The notes under the pieces are model-generated. The model was not told the DNA's origin and did no database searches. It was given only the letters and a program-made list of their open reading frames with translations. 53,253 nt of DNA from an uncultured Chromatiaceae bacterium (GTDB lineage Bacteria; Pseudomonadota; Gammaproteobacteria; DRLM01): NCBI GenBank assembly GCA_945787555.1, contig CALZJG010000033.1, forward strand, positions 1-53,253. Direction: 5' to 3'. Position 1 is the first letter of the stretch. Every line of letters begins with the position of its first letter. A program made the translations under genes and the position numbers. Below are positions 1 through 7,264 of the stretch, piece by piece.

Positions 1-996
1 GTGTCGCGTTCGTTCTATTTGACCTTGCGCGTGTTGCCCGCATCGGTGCGTGAGCCGATCAGCGTGGCCTACTTGTTGGCGCGCGCCGCGGACACCCTCG
101 CCGATACCCGGGCGTTGCCACCCGCACGACGCTTGGAATACCTACTGTTGGTGCGTGATCAACTGCACGCAAAGACCCCCTCGCCGGCACTGGCGGCGCT
201 CGCGGCGGACCTAGCCGATCAGCACGGTGAGCCCGGTGAACGGCGTTTGCTGCAATCGATCAGGTCTTTGTATGCGCTATTGCAGGCCTTGCCCGAGGCA
301 GATCGCGCACGCGTCATTGCCGTGGTGACGACGCTTACGCAGGGTATGGAGCTGGATCTGGCCACCTTCCCCAACGAAACCTCGGGGGAGGTGAGCGCCT
401 TGCCCGATGCCGCCGCCTTGGATCAATACATCTATTTGGTGGCCGGTTGCGTCGGTGAATTTTGGACCGAGATGCTGTGCGCCCATGAGCCCGCGCTGTC
501 GCACTGGGATGCCCAGCAAGCCGCCGCCTTGGGAGTGCGTTTTGGTAAGGCACTGCAATTGACCAATGTGTTACGCGATGTCGCGCGTGATGTGCGCCAC
601 GGGCGTTGCTATCTGCCGCAACAGGAGTTGCGCACACTGGATTTGATGCCGACCGAGCTGTTGCGTGTGGAGGCCGGGCCCACAGTTCGGCCGATTTTAG
701 TGCATTGGACACGAATCGCGCTGGACCATTACGCAGCGGCCATTGAATACACGCTGACCATTCCGCGGCGTTGCTGGCGGTTGCGCTTGGCGGCATTGTG
801 GCCGGTGCTGATTGGTTTGAAGACCCTGGCGCGCCTCGCCAACCATGCGAACTGGCTGGATTCGGCTCAGCCGATCAAAGTGCCACGCAGCGAGGTGTAT
901 CGGCTGATAGGGCTGTCTTTGCCGGTGGCGCTGTCCAATGCTTTGCTGCGTCGCTGGTTGCACGAATTGCGCGCAAGGGTGGCGGCCTCACTATGA
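1..996 (+). CDS. Squalene/phytoene synthase family protein, 5' end cut by the window
   Basis: Head-to-head prenyl transferase that condenses two farnesyl (or geranylgeranyl) diphosphates into a C30 or C40 hydrocarbon, probably squalene for hopanoid or sterol-type lipids. The visible part is 331 residues. Both aspartate-rich motifs that bind the Mg-diphosphates are present: D31-x3-D35 in the segment ARAADTLADT, and D193-x3-D197 after LTNVLR. The segment SRSFYLTLRVLP normally lies some way into these proteins, and here it starts at base 1. I therefore think the GTG at position 1 is internal and the real start is upstream of the window. Family assignment is firm. Whether the product is squalene or phytoene is inference, because no hpn or crt neighbours are visible. 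Confidence 0.88.
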   Translation: MSRSFYLTLRVLPASVREPISVAYLLARAADTLADTRALPPARRLEYLLLVRDQLHAKTPSPALAALAADLADQHGEPGERRLLQSIRSLYALLQALPEADRARVIAVVTTLTQGMELDLATFPNETSGEVSALPDAAALDQYIYLVAGCVGEFWTEMLCAHEPALSHWDAQQAAALGVRFGKALQLTNVLRDVARDVRHGRCYLPQQELRTLDLMPTELLRVEAGPTVRPILVHWTRIALDHYAAAIEYTLTIPRRCWRLRLAALWPVLIGLKTLARLANHANWLDSAQPIKVPRSEVYRLIGLSLPVALSNALLRRWLHELRARVAASL

Positions 997-1396
997 CAAT
1001 CACGCAATAACATATTGAGCTTAAAGGAAAATCGAGAATTGCTAGGCGTCGCCGGTAGCGGGGTCTTAAAATGCGCTAGATTTTTGTGCTAGTGTTAGCC
1101 GTTGCATTAAGTTGTTTTGCCGAGTGGTTTTGGAGTGGCAGAGTGTTATTTCGTAGTTGTGCGTGTGGAATGATGGCTCTGTTCAGACTCTGGCTCAGCG
1201 TGGCAGCCACTCGTCGTTACGCTCACCTCACACTATCCTGCCGCGGCAACCTGCCGGAGCGGTGTACCCTTCTCCGCGTAGCGCTGATCGTCTTCGGTCC
1301 CCGCCGCGTTGTTTTTCCCTGAAATTCTCCGCACACACCCTAGCCAGATGGCCACCCTGCATTCGTGCGGGGTTTTTTTTGTCCCGAAGGGCTGAT
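997..1396. other. 400 bp intergenic region with a terminator; possible small RNA
   Basis: No convincing reading frame: short frames on either strand have no ribosome site and no recognisable product. The stretch 1140-1300 contains several self-complementary pieces, such as GTGGCAGCCAC near 1200 and CCGCGG/GCCGG segments near 1243-1260. It ends in an intrinsic terminator at 1355-1380. It may be the long 3' UTR of the synthase gene or carry a small RNA. I compared it mentally with 6S, 4.5S/SRP, tmRNA and RNase P signatures and saw none. Confidence 0.3.
1355..1380 (+). terminator. Intrinsic terminator on the plus strand
   Basis: Stem CCCTGC / GCGGGG (one T-G wobble) around a 6-base loop ATTCGT, followed directly by eight T. 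It reads rightward, so it can end transcription from the squalene synthase side or of a small RNA. It lies just beyond the end of the convergent gene at 1397. Confidence 0.7.
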
Positions 1397-2176
1397 TTAT
1401 TTCGCGCGAGCCTGGTGCTGATGGTGGATTTCCCGCAGCTTTGGTACCGCTAGGCCGGTTTGGTCGGCATGGGTGAGGGCGCGTTGCAGCCGTCCGGGCG
1501 CGCTGCGACCCCGACAACGATGGGCCGGGTCGGCGTGGAAGGCTTCCAACATGCCCTCGATGAGGCGGTCGCGCGGCAAGTCGCAGTCAGTGAGCCATTC
1601 TTGAATGCTAATGACTTCGTCGGCCACTTCGCGCGCCAGTGCCTCGTGGTCGCGCCACAAGTCTTCCACCGTCTCGTCGACCACCAGGCCGGCGATGTTG
1701 CTGGTGAGGATGTAGACATTTTTACGCACCAGTTCGAACAGCAGGGCGTCTGCGCTGTCCACCTCGCGGGCGGGTATGTGTACCGCGGCGAGGGCGCGTA
1801 GGAGGGTTTGCGCATGCGGGCCGTATACCGGCGAGGGTAGCAATACCTTGGCGTCCATGCCCCTCTTTTTCTCGAACCACACGCACACCACGCTGGGCTC
1901 CTCGATTTGGTGGGCTTGCCAGTCGCGCGGTAGCAGTTCGTTTTGCAGCAGGGCGAGGCGGTCTTGCCACAGCGCGGGCAGCGCTTCCAGGGTGGGATAC
2001 AGGTCGTTTTCCGCTACCGCCAACAATGCCAACTCCGGCGTCGGCATGCGTGCGGCGGCCTGAGCCATGTCCATGTCACGGGTGACGGGATGGACCGGAT
2101 GGCCCGAGCGCAACAGGCCGCGTGCGAAGACGCTGCCCAATTCACCGATACCGATGACTACTGCGGGAGATAACAT
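1397..2176 (-). CDS. NAD(P)-binding protein, ketopantoate reductase/6PGDH-like fold, role unknown
   Basis: A 259-residue soluble protein. The N-terminus has a Rossmann signature: hydrophobic strand, then GIGELG at residues 9-14, a helix, and an Arg (TRD) where NADP-dependent enzymes often have one. The rest looks helical, as in the C-terminal domains of 6-phosphogluconate dehydrogenase-like reductases, but I do not see a complete known family motif. The ATG at 2176 is supported by GAAGGA 8 bases upstream. It is the last gene of the B12 unit, 54 bp after the adenosyltransferase gene on the same strand and with no obvious terminator between, so it may be under the same riboswitch. The last ~40 residues (HRCRGRSAPGR onward) are basic and low in pattern. 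Function is not assigned. Confidence 0.72.
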   Translation of the reverse strand: MLSPAVVIGIGELGSVFARGLLRSGHPVHPVTRDMDMAQAAARMPTPELALLAVAENDLYPTLEALPALWQDRLALLQNELLPRDWQAHQIEEPSVVCVWFEKKRGMDAKVLLPSPVYGPHAQTLLRALAAVHIPAREVDSADALLFELVRKNVYILTSNIAGLVVDETVEDLWRDHEALAREVADEVISIQEWLTDCDLPRDRLIEGMLEAFHADPAHRCRGRSAPGRLQRALTHADQTGLAVPKLREIHHQHQARAK

Positions 2177-2230
2177 ACGTTTTGTTCCTTCAAGTCGTTG
2201 CGCAGCGGTGGGCCAAAGTCGGCGCGCCGT

Positions 2231-2779
2231 TCAGTTCCAGTTGCGCTGCCAGGCCACTTCTTTGCCACCGTCACTGCGGGCCAGCACCCGCGCGACGACG
2301 AACAGCAGATCGGACAGGCGATTCAAATAGCGCTGTGAAGCATGTTTGATCGGCGTCTTGCGGCCCAGGTTGACCACGCGCCGTTCGGCGCGCCGGCAGA
2401 TGGCGCGCGCCATATGACAGCTGGCAGCCGCCGGGCTGCCGCCGGGGAGGATGAATTCCTTCAGGTGTGGCAGATCGGCGTTTAAATGGTCGATGGCGCG
2501 CTCCAGCCGTTCCACATCGGCATCGTGAACTAGGCTATGGCCGGGAATGGACAGCTCGCCACCGATATTGAACAAATCATGCTGAATGCGGGTGAGATAA
2601 CTGCGTGACGTTTCGGGCAGGGGATGGGTCAGCAGCACGCCCAGGGCGCTGTTGAGTTCATCGACGTCGCCGATCGCTTCGATGCGCGGGTCGTCCTTGT
2701 CGATACGCTGGCCGTCGCTCAGGCCGGTGCTGCCTGCATCGCCGGTGCGCGTGTATATCTTCGATAAACGGTGTCCCAT
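2231..2779 (-). CDS. pduO: PduO-type ATP:cob(I)alamin adenosyltransferase
   Basis: Transfers the 5'-deoxyadenosyl group of ATP to cob(I)alamin, giving coenzyme B12 in the cytoplasm. The 182 residues match the PduO/MMAB family in length. The ATP-binding N-terminus TRTGDAGSTGL is at residues 10-20, GDVDELNS at 38-45, and the signature RRAERRVV with its conserved Arg and Glu at 129-136, followed by YLNRLSDLLF at 151-160. The gene starts 6 bp after the tonB-like gene ends, so the two are almost certainly co-transcribed. Together with btuB and its riboswitch this makes an import-and-activate unit for B12. The CobA and EutT families of adenosyltransferase are unrelated and excluded. Confidence 0.93.
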   Translation of the reverse strand: MGHRLSKIYTRTGDAGSTGLSDGQRIDKDDPRIEAIGDVDELNSALGVLLTHPLPETSRSYLTRIQHDLFNIGGELSIPGHSLVHDADVERLERAIDHLNADLPHLKEFILPGGSPAAASCHMARAICRRAERRVVNLGRKTPIKHASQRYLNRLSDLLFVVARVLARSDGGKEVAWQRNWN

Positions 2780-2785
2780 GTCGGC

Positions 2786-3556
2786 TCATCCATCCACGAG
2801 GTGATACTTGATGGGAAGCACGATATCAAAATGACGGGTAGGTGGCCAAGGGTCGCCCTGTTGGTCGAGACGCTGGATGGCCAGCACGCTGCGCAGCGCG
2901 GCCCGGTCCAGCACGCGATGACCGGAGCTGGCCAGTACGTGAACGTCATGCAGCTGACCGTCGGCGAGGACGCGCACCCCCACTTTGACCAGCCCTTCCC
3001 AGCCGCGCTTCTTAGCCAGCGCTGGATAAGCGAAGTGGCCGCGCAAGGCCGCGTGCAGGCGTCGTTCTAAACGTGTTTGCAGTTCGGCGGCGGAGTAGGG
3101 GGCCGGGGCGGAGGATGGAGCCGCATGTTGTTGTGCAAGGCGTGATTCCGTGGGAACTGCCATCTCGACAGGCGGTTCCGCCGAGCCCAGCTCGGTGCCA
3201 GCCATTGGCAAGATAGGCGTGGTGAGTTCGCCATCCGTAGGTCGTGCCATTGTCGTTGTGGCATCGATACTCAGGTCCCGCCCCGCTACACGGGCGGGTT
3301 GCGGCAGCGCAGGCGCAGTAACGGGAGAGGGAGCTGACAAAACAGCCGTCCGCTGCATTGCCATGATGGGTGCGGTGGACGCTGGGGAGGAGACTAGCGT
3401 CGCCGCTGGGGTTGGCGCCAGTATGGTCACCGCTAGCGATGTCGGCATTGGCGACGTGGGCGCCTGCGTTGGCGTAGAGGGCGGCCACCCCCACGCCACC
3501 AACCCGGCATGCAGGAGGGCGGAGAGGGTGAAGAAGTGTGCCGCCGTGGTCGTCAT
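2786..3556 (-). CDS. tonB: TonB-family energy transducer
   Basis: Couples the inner-membrane proton motive force to an outer-membrane receptor, very probably the BtuB encoded just upstream. The 256 residues show the usual plan. There is an N-terminal membrane anchor (about residues 7-25, FFTLSALLHAGLVAWGW), a long Pro/Ala/Thr-rich periplasmic linker to about 150, then a TonB C-terminal domain with YPALAKKRGWEGLVKVGVRV and SSGHRVLDRAALRSV. The gene begins 9 bp after btuB stops and ends 6 bp before pduO. ExbB and ExbD are not in the window, so it must borrow them from elsewhere. The linker is poorly conserved. The family call rests on the C-terminal domain. Confidence 0.9.
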   Translation of the reverse strand: MTTTAAHFFTLSALLHAGLVAWGWPPSTPTQAPTSPMPTSLAVTILAPTPAATLVSSPASTAPIMAMQRTAVLSAPSPVTAPALPQPARVAGRDLSIDATTTMARPTDGELTTPILPMAGTELGSAEPPVEMAVPTESRLAQQHAAPSSAPAPYSAAELQTRLERRLHAALRGHFAYPALAKKRGWEGLVKVGVRVLADGQLHDVHVLASSGHRVLDRAALRSVLAIQRLDQQGDPWPPTRHFDIVLPIKYHLVDG

Positions 3557-3565
3557 GGTTTGAGC

Positions 3566-5377
3566 TTAGCGCCGTGGCGCATAGCGCACTTCCACGAACA
3601 AGGCGCGATCCGTAGTGGTAAAGCCCTGGGCCAGCGCGTAGTCCTTGTCGAGTGCATTCTCCAGCTTGGCGTTGACGCGCCAGTCGCGTTGCAGGCGCCA
3701 TTGTGCGGTGAGATTCACCAGTCCGTAACCGCCGTTGTGGGTCGTGGAGAACGGCGAGTCCTTGCGCTCGCTCTGTGCGAGAAAATCCGCGCCCAACGTC
3801 ATGGCACCGAACTCGTAGCTGAGGTTGGCGCTGAGGCTCCGTTCGGCCCGCCGTGCCAGCGGTTCGTCGCGGGTGATGTTGGCGGGATCTTGCACGCTGC
3901 CGGCGACGCGCACGGCCAGCGGCGCGGCGGCCCACGCATAACTGAGCTCAATACCGCGGATGCGCGCTTCCTCGATGTTCTCCATCGCGCCCGGCAAGGG
4001 GCCGAGAAAATCATCGGGGTCGAAGAATTCGATCAAGTCCTCGATGCGATTTTCGAACATCTGCACCGCCACGGATTGCCGCGTGCTGAGCGCATGTCTG
4101 ACGCCCACTTCGATATTGCGGGACGTCTCAGGATCGAGGTCGGGATTGCCGCCGAAGCCAAAGCGGTCAGTGGCATCCGGGGCGCGAAACGCGGTGGCTA
4201 CCGCGGCGGTGAAACGCGTGCGCTCGCTCCAGCGATAACCGTATTCCACGTCCCAGCTGGTGTGACCGCCGAAGCTGTCGTGGTCCGTGTAGCGCGCCGC
4301 CAGTAGCACGCGATGATCACCGACGCTGATGTCATCTTGCGCATACACGGCGACCACCTCGGTGTCTTCATCGAAGCCGGTGCCGAACACCGAGGCTTGC
4401 GTATCTTCTTGTGAATACCACAACCCGGCGCTGAACAACTGCTGCGCATCGAGCTGAAAGTCATGTTGCCAATCGATTTGATTGCGGCGTGTTTCGCTGA
4501 AGTCGCTCGATTGATTCTGAGTCATTTCGTCCACCACATGGCCCAAGCGCAGGGTGGTGGCCCAGCTCTCGCTCGGCGCCGCCTTGAGGGCGAGTGCGGT
4601 GGCGCTGTTGGTGAAATCCAGATCCAACGGGCTCAAAAAGAAACTCAGATACTCCGTGTTGCCGCTGGCTTGCCAATGAGTGAGTTCCCAGTCCAGCGGG
4701 CCGGCCTGGCTGCCGAGGTAGGCGTTGAGCGTGAACTTGTCGTGCGCATTAGCGAGATCGGACTCCACGCGCGTGGGGAAGCCGTTAGTGGTGTACGCAC
4801 TCGCGTCCAATCCGGCGCGCACGATTTCGCCGCCGTGGTGTACGCCGGTGCGGGTGGTGTAGGTGTCGTAGCGGCCGGCGCCGAGTGCGACATGTCCTTG
4901 CCCACCCGACTGCGCGCGGCGCGTGATGATGTTGACCACGCCGCCTATCGCTTCTGAACCATACAGTGTGGAGCGCGGTCCCTTGACGATCTCGATGCGC
5001 TCGATGATGTTCGGGTCGAGATGCTGCCAGGCCGCGCCGCCCACGGTGCCGGGATTGATCTTCATGCCATCGACCATCACCAAGGTGTGATTGCTTTCGG
5101 TGCCGCGCAGGAAGACGGAGGTGGCCTGCCCCGGTCCGCCGTTGCGGCCCAGGTCCATGCCGGCGTGAAAACGCAGCAAATCCGCCACGTCGCTGGCGGC
5201 GCTGCGCTCGATGTCCTCGCGCGTGATGACGATGACCGGCGCCAAGGCCGCATCGGCGATTTGCGCCGTGCGTGTCGCGGTAACGAGGATAGTTTCTTCT
5301 GTGGCGAGCGCGCAGTCGCCGGCGGCCATGGCGCCACTTAAAACGATATGGGCATTAAAACGTTTGAGGGCCGACAT
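3566..5377 (-). CDS. btuB: TonB-dependent outer-membrane vitamin B12 receptor BtuB
   Basis: A 603-residue outer-membrane beta-barrel importing cobalamin. After a short signal sequence ending near CALA there is a TonB box (ETILVTATR). Next come a plug domain with ITREDIERS, VFLRGTESNHTLVMVDG and IERIEIVKGPRSTLYGSEAIGGVVNIIT, then a 22-strand-type barrel ending in VEVRYAPRR. I chose the ATG at 5377, not the longer frame reaching 5497. It has AGGAAGAAG just upstream, a signal peptide follows directly, and the length then fits BtuB (about 600 residues). The cobalamin riboswitch 170 bp upstream is the main evidence that the ligand is B12 and not an iron chelate. Confidence 0.92.
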   Translation of the reverse strand: MSALKRFNAHIVLSGAMAAGDCALATEETILVTATRTAQIADAALAPVIVITREDIERSAASDVADLLRFHAGMDLGRNGGPGQATSVFLRGTESNHTLVMVDGMKINPGTVGGAAWQHLDPNIIERIEIVKGPRSTLYGSEAIGGVVNIITRRAQSGGQGHVALGAGRYDTYTTRTGVHHGGEIVRAGLDASAYTTNGFPTRVESDLANAHDKFTLNAYLGSQAGPLDWELTHWQASGNTEYLSFFLSPLDLDFTNSATALALKAAPSESWATTLRLGHVVDEMTQNQSSDFSETRRNQIDWQHDFQLDAQQLFSAGLWYSQEDTQASVFGTGFDEDTEVVAVYAQDDISVGDHRVLLAARYTDHDSFGGHTSWDVEYGYRWSERTRFTAAVATAFRAPDATDRFGFGGNPDLDPETSRNIEVGVRHALSTRQSVAVQMFENRIEDLIEFFDPDDFLGPLPGAMENIEEARIRGIELSYAWAAAPLAVRVAGSVQDPANITRDEPLARRAERSLSANLSYEFGAMTLGADFLAQSERKDSPFSTTHNGGYGLVNLTAQWRLQRDWRVNAKLENALDKDYALAQGFTTTDRALFVEVRYAPRR

Positions 5378-5498
5378 GAGACTTCTTCCTATTGAGAATA
5401 GGCGCACACCCGCGCGCTGGCGTGGCGGCAATGTGCGACGGAAGAAGCCGGCCGGCATGATCCGCCCGCGTTGCCCGCCGCAACACTGAGCCTGCATC

Positions 5499-5540
5499 AG
5501 CTAACCCTGACATGCAGTTAGCTAACGCTGACCTTCAGAT
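5499..5540. repeat. Imperfect 21 bp tandem duplication in the btuB leader
   Basis: Two adjacent 21 bp units starting at 5499 and 5520 agree at 17 of 21 positions (shared core AGCTAACCCTGAC / AGCTAACGCTGAC). The junction forms the 10 bp palindrome GTTAGCTAAC at 5517-5526. It lies between the aptamer and the btuB start, where the expression platform of the riboswitch should be. Confidence 0.6.
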
Positions 5541-5543
5541 TCG

Positions 5544-5741
5544 CCTAGGGCCGGTCTCCGGACTTGTGGGCGGGCTTTTGGCCCGGGCGGATCGCCTTCC
5601 CGCGCCGAATGCGCAGTGACGTGATGACCCACCTTGTACCCACCTACCGTTGCGGGGGCAGTGCCGGACTGGCTCGCTTGTTGAGCGGCGCACCGGCTTC
5701 CCGTTTCATCCAGCGTCGATAACGCCGCTGGACACCCTAGG
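5544..5741 (-). promoter_or_regulatory. Cobalamin (AdoCbl) riboswitch
   Basis: Read on the minus strand, the hallmarks appear in order. The closing stem P1 is CCTAGGG (5735-5741) with CCCTAGG (5544-5550). Then come GGGAAGCCGGTGC (5690-5702), the conserved CACTGCCCCCGCAACGGTA (5645-5663), a GTCACTGCG and CGGGAAGGCG segment, and finally the B12 box AGTCCGGAGACCGGCC (5549-5564). It sits between a strong promoter and btuB. Binding of adenosylcobalamin is expected to lower expression of the whole downstream unit btuB-tonB-pduO and perhaps the gene at 1397-2176. Confidence 0.95.
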
Positions 5742-5756
5742 TTAAGAGGTGCCGGC

Positions 5757-5785
5757 ACTTTAAGCGGGCGGTTATTGACTGTCAA
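5757..5785 (-). promoter_or_regulatory. Sigma-70 promoter of the B12 unit
   Basis: Perfect -35 box TTGACA (5780-5785 on the minus strand), 17 bp spacer, -10 box TAAAGT (5757-5762). The predicted transcription start near 5750 lies about ten bases before the first riboswitch stem, just where it should be. Confidence 0.75.
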
Positions 5786-6158
5786 GCGGCGGCTGCGCGC
5801 GCGGCGCTGGCGAATCATCGGGTTTGCATAAAGAAAATAATCCAACAGGCCGATATCGCTGTTGCACGCACGTCGTGGCGTTTTGTCGCTATGGAGTCGC
5901 CCTCCCTAGCGTTGATCTCTGGATGCTCAAGTTTTTTTGAGCATGGCCGTTAACCAGATCACAGAAATTGGAATTCTCGCGCACACGAAGTAGCCGTAGC
6001 ACGGATGAGTATCTCGCTAGGAAGCGGAGCATGGATGCGCTATCGCCGCGCCGGCACCAAGCTAGCACGGTGTCGGTGGGCAGCAAGCAAGGGCATGCGT
6101 TCTTGTAGCGACTACAACTTCTGTTTTTGATCAAAGACAGCGATATGAGGAAATGAAT
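5786..6158. other. Intergenic region upstream of the exported protein gene, with palindromes
   Basis: No gene seen. It holds the hairpin ATGCTCAA / TTGAGCAT (5923-5944, loop GTTTTT). Close to the gene at 6159 there are two clean inverted repeats: TTGTAG-CGA-CTACAA (6103-6117) and TTTGATCAAA (6126-6135). Their position 25-55 bases before the start codon makes them candidate operator sites. A confident -35/-10 pair could not be picked. Confidence 0.4.
6103..6135 (+). promoter_or_regulatory. Two short palindromes, candidate operators
   Basis: TTGTAG-CGA-CTACAA is a perfect 6+6 inverted repeat and TTTGATCAAA a perfect 10 bp palindrome, 8 bases apart and just upstream of the ribosome site at 6147-6152. 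The second is not the full FNR consensus, which needs TTGAT-N4-ATCAA. The binding protein is unknown. Confidence 0.3.
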
Positions 6159-7100
6159 ATGAATAAATTTATCAAAACCGTCGCCACCGCGGGATCCGTA
6201 GCGCTGATCCTTACCGGGACAGCGGTTGCCGATCCCCCGGCGAATTTCGACGTGTACACCCTCGACGGCACCAACATGGTTCAATTTGGTGACTATGGCG
6301 CGGCCGCCGGTACCCAAACCTGTCCTGATGGCTATACTTGCGGCACGCCGGTCACCGGTAAAGGCTTCTTGCAGCGTCAGCTGATCGATGGTGGTGGCAA
6401 TCAATTCTTCCAGACCATCGTCACGCCTGAAGACGCGGTCGGCGCCCCCGCCGCCTTGGCCTTCAGTGACGAAACCTTTGTGCGAGTCGGTACCACCGGT
6501 CTTTCCGGCAAGCAAGCCGCATCGGAAACCGCCGCCGGCACGACCTTCGCCACCTCCACCATCGTTAATTCGGGTTGGGCGGCGCTGAACGGTGCCGGCA
6601 CCTACAATGAACTGGAAGTGGCCCAGTCCATCACCGTCAATGATGGTTCGCAAGACACGGCCTTTAATTCCTTCACCTTGAATCAAGCGGCGGACGCGGC
6701 CGGTACTGTCAACGGTAAATACATGGACGTCACCCAAGCGGTGATGATCACCGCCGATGCCACGACCACCGACAACTTAGGTGACGACATGCAGAAATTC
6801 GTCATGCGTCAAGCCTCCGGCAACTTGAACAACAACGCCCATGTCTTGGGTGCGCCGGTGTTATTGCCGAATGCGGCGGTCACCGACGTGGCGTGGGCGG
6901 CGACGGATGATGTCAAAGTGGTCTGGGTTGGACAGCAGATGCCGGTCTCCGGTGTCGAGTCGTTCCGCTTCCAGTTCTATGACAACCTCACGACCGCGGC
7001 GGCCGACTCGATCTCCGACTTCCAAGTCGGGGCGTCGACCACGCCGTGGACCTGGGTGCAACCGTTCGGTGCTGTGGCGCCGGTCATGACCATCCCCTAA
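6159..7100 (+). CDS. Exported protein of unknown function, 313 residues
   Basis: Not recognised. The start is decided by the ribosome site: GAGGAA at 6147-6152 abuts the first ATG (6153) but sits at a normal distance from the second ATG at 6159. A clear signal peptide follows (MNKFIKTVATAGSVALILTG, cleavage after TAVA). The mature part is rich in Ala, Thr, Gly, Asp and Asn and poor in Lys and Arg. Only two cysteines are visible, in CPDGYTC, which could form a small disulfide loop. Its alternating pattern suggests a beta-rich periplasmic or extracellular protein. No membrane anchor, lipobox or sorting tail is seen. It is monocistronic: no close same-strand neighbour upstream and a strong terminator downstream. 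A structural or surface role is a guess only. Confidence 0.85.
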   Translation: MNKFIKTVATAGSVALILTGTAVADPPANFDVYTLDGTNMVQFGDYGAAAGTQTCPDGYTCGTPVTGKGFLQRQLIDGGGNQFFQTIVTPEDAVGAPAALAFSDETFVRVGTTGLSGKQAASETAAGTTFATSTIVNSGWAALNGAGTYNELEVAQSITVNDGSQDTAFNSFTLNQAADAAGTVNGKYMDVTQAVMITADATTTDNLGDDMQKFVMRQASGNLNNNAHVLGAPVLLPNAAVTDVAWAATDDVKVVWVGQQMPVSGVESFRFQFYDNLTTAAADSISDFQVGASTTPWTWVQPFGAVAPVMTIP

Positions 7101-7165
7101 GGGTCTAGTGTAATGACTATTTGGCCGGATTATTAACCCTACGCATTTGCATGCCTGTTACCGGC

Positions 7166-7199
7166 GAGGGAGGGGCTTACCCCTCCCTCTTTCTTTTTG
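7166..7199 (+). terminator. Strong intrinsic terminator after the exported protein gene
   Basis: Perfect 10 bp stem GAGGGAGGGG / CCCCTCCCTC (7166-7175 with 7180-7189), loop CTTA, then TTTCTTTTT. It isolates the gene at 6159-7100 as its own transcription unit. Confidence 0.9.
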
Positions 7200-7264
7200 T
7201 ACGGTTGAATAACCTCTCCCAGCGAGCCATCATCGTCTGACGGCCTGTCATCCTACGGCGCACC

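Noticed and set aside
1086-1517. Reading frames of 78-98 codons around the first terminator
   Set aside because: They cross the hairpin and T-run or are antisense to the gene at 1397-2176, and none has a ribosome site.
5378-5497. 40-codon N-terminal extension of btuB
   Set aside because: It would put Arg-rich sequence before the signal peptide. A good ribosome site stands in front of the ATG at 5377.
5923-5944. Hairpin ATGCTCAA-GTTTTT-TTGAGCAT taken as a terminator
   Set aside because: The T-run is in the loop, not after the stem, so it does not meet the pattern of an intrinsic terminator.
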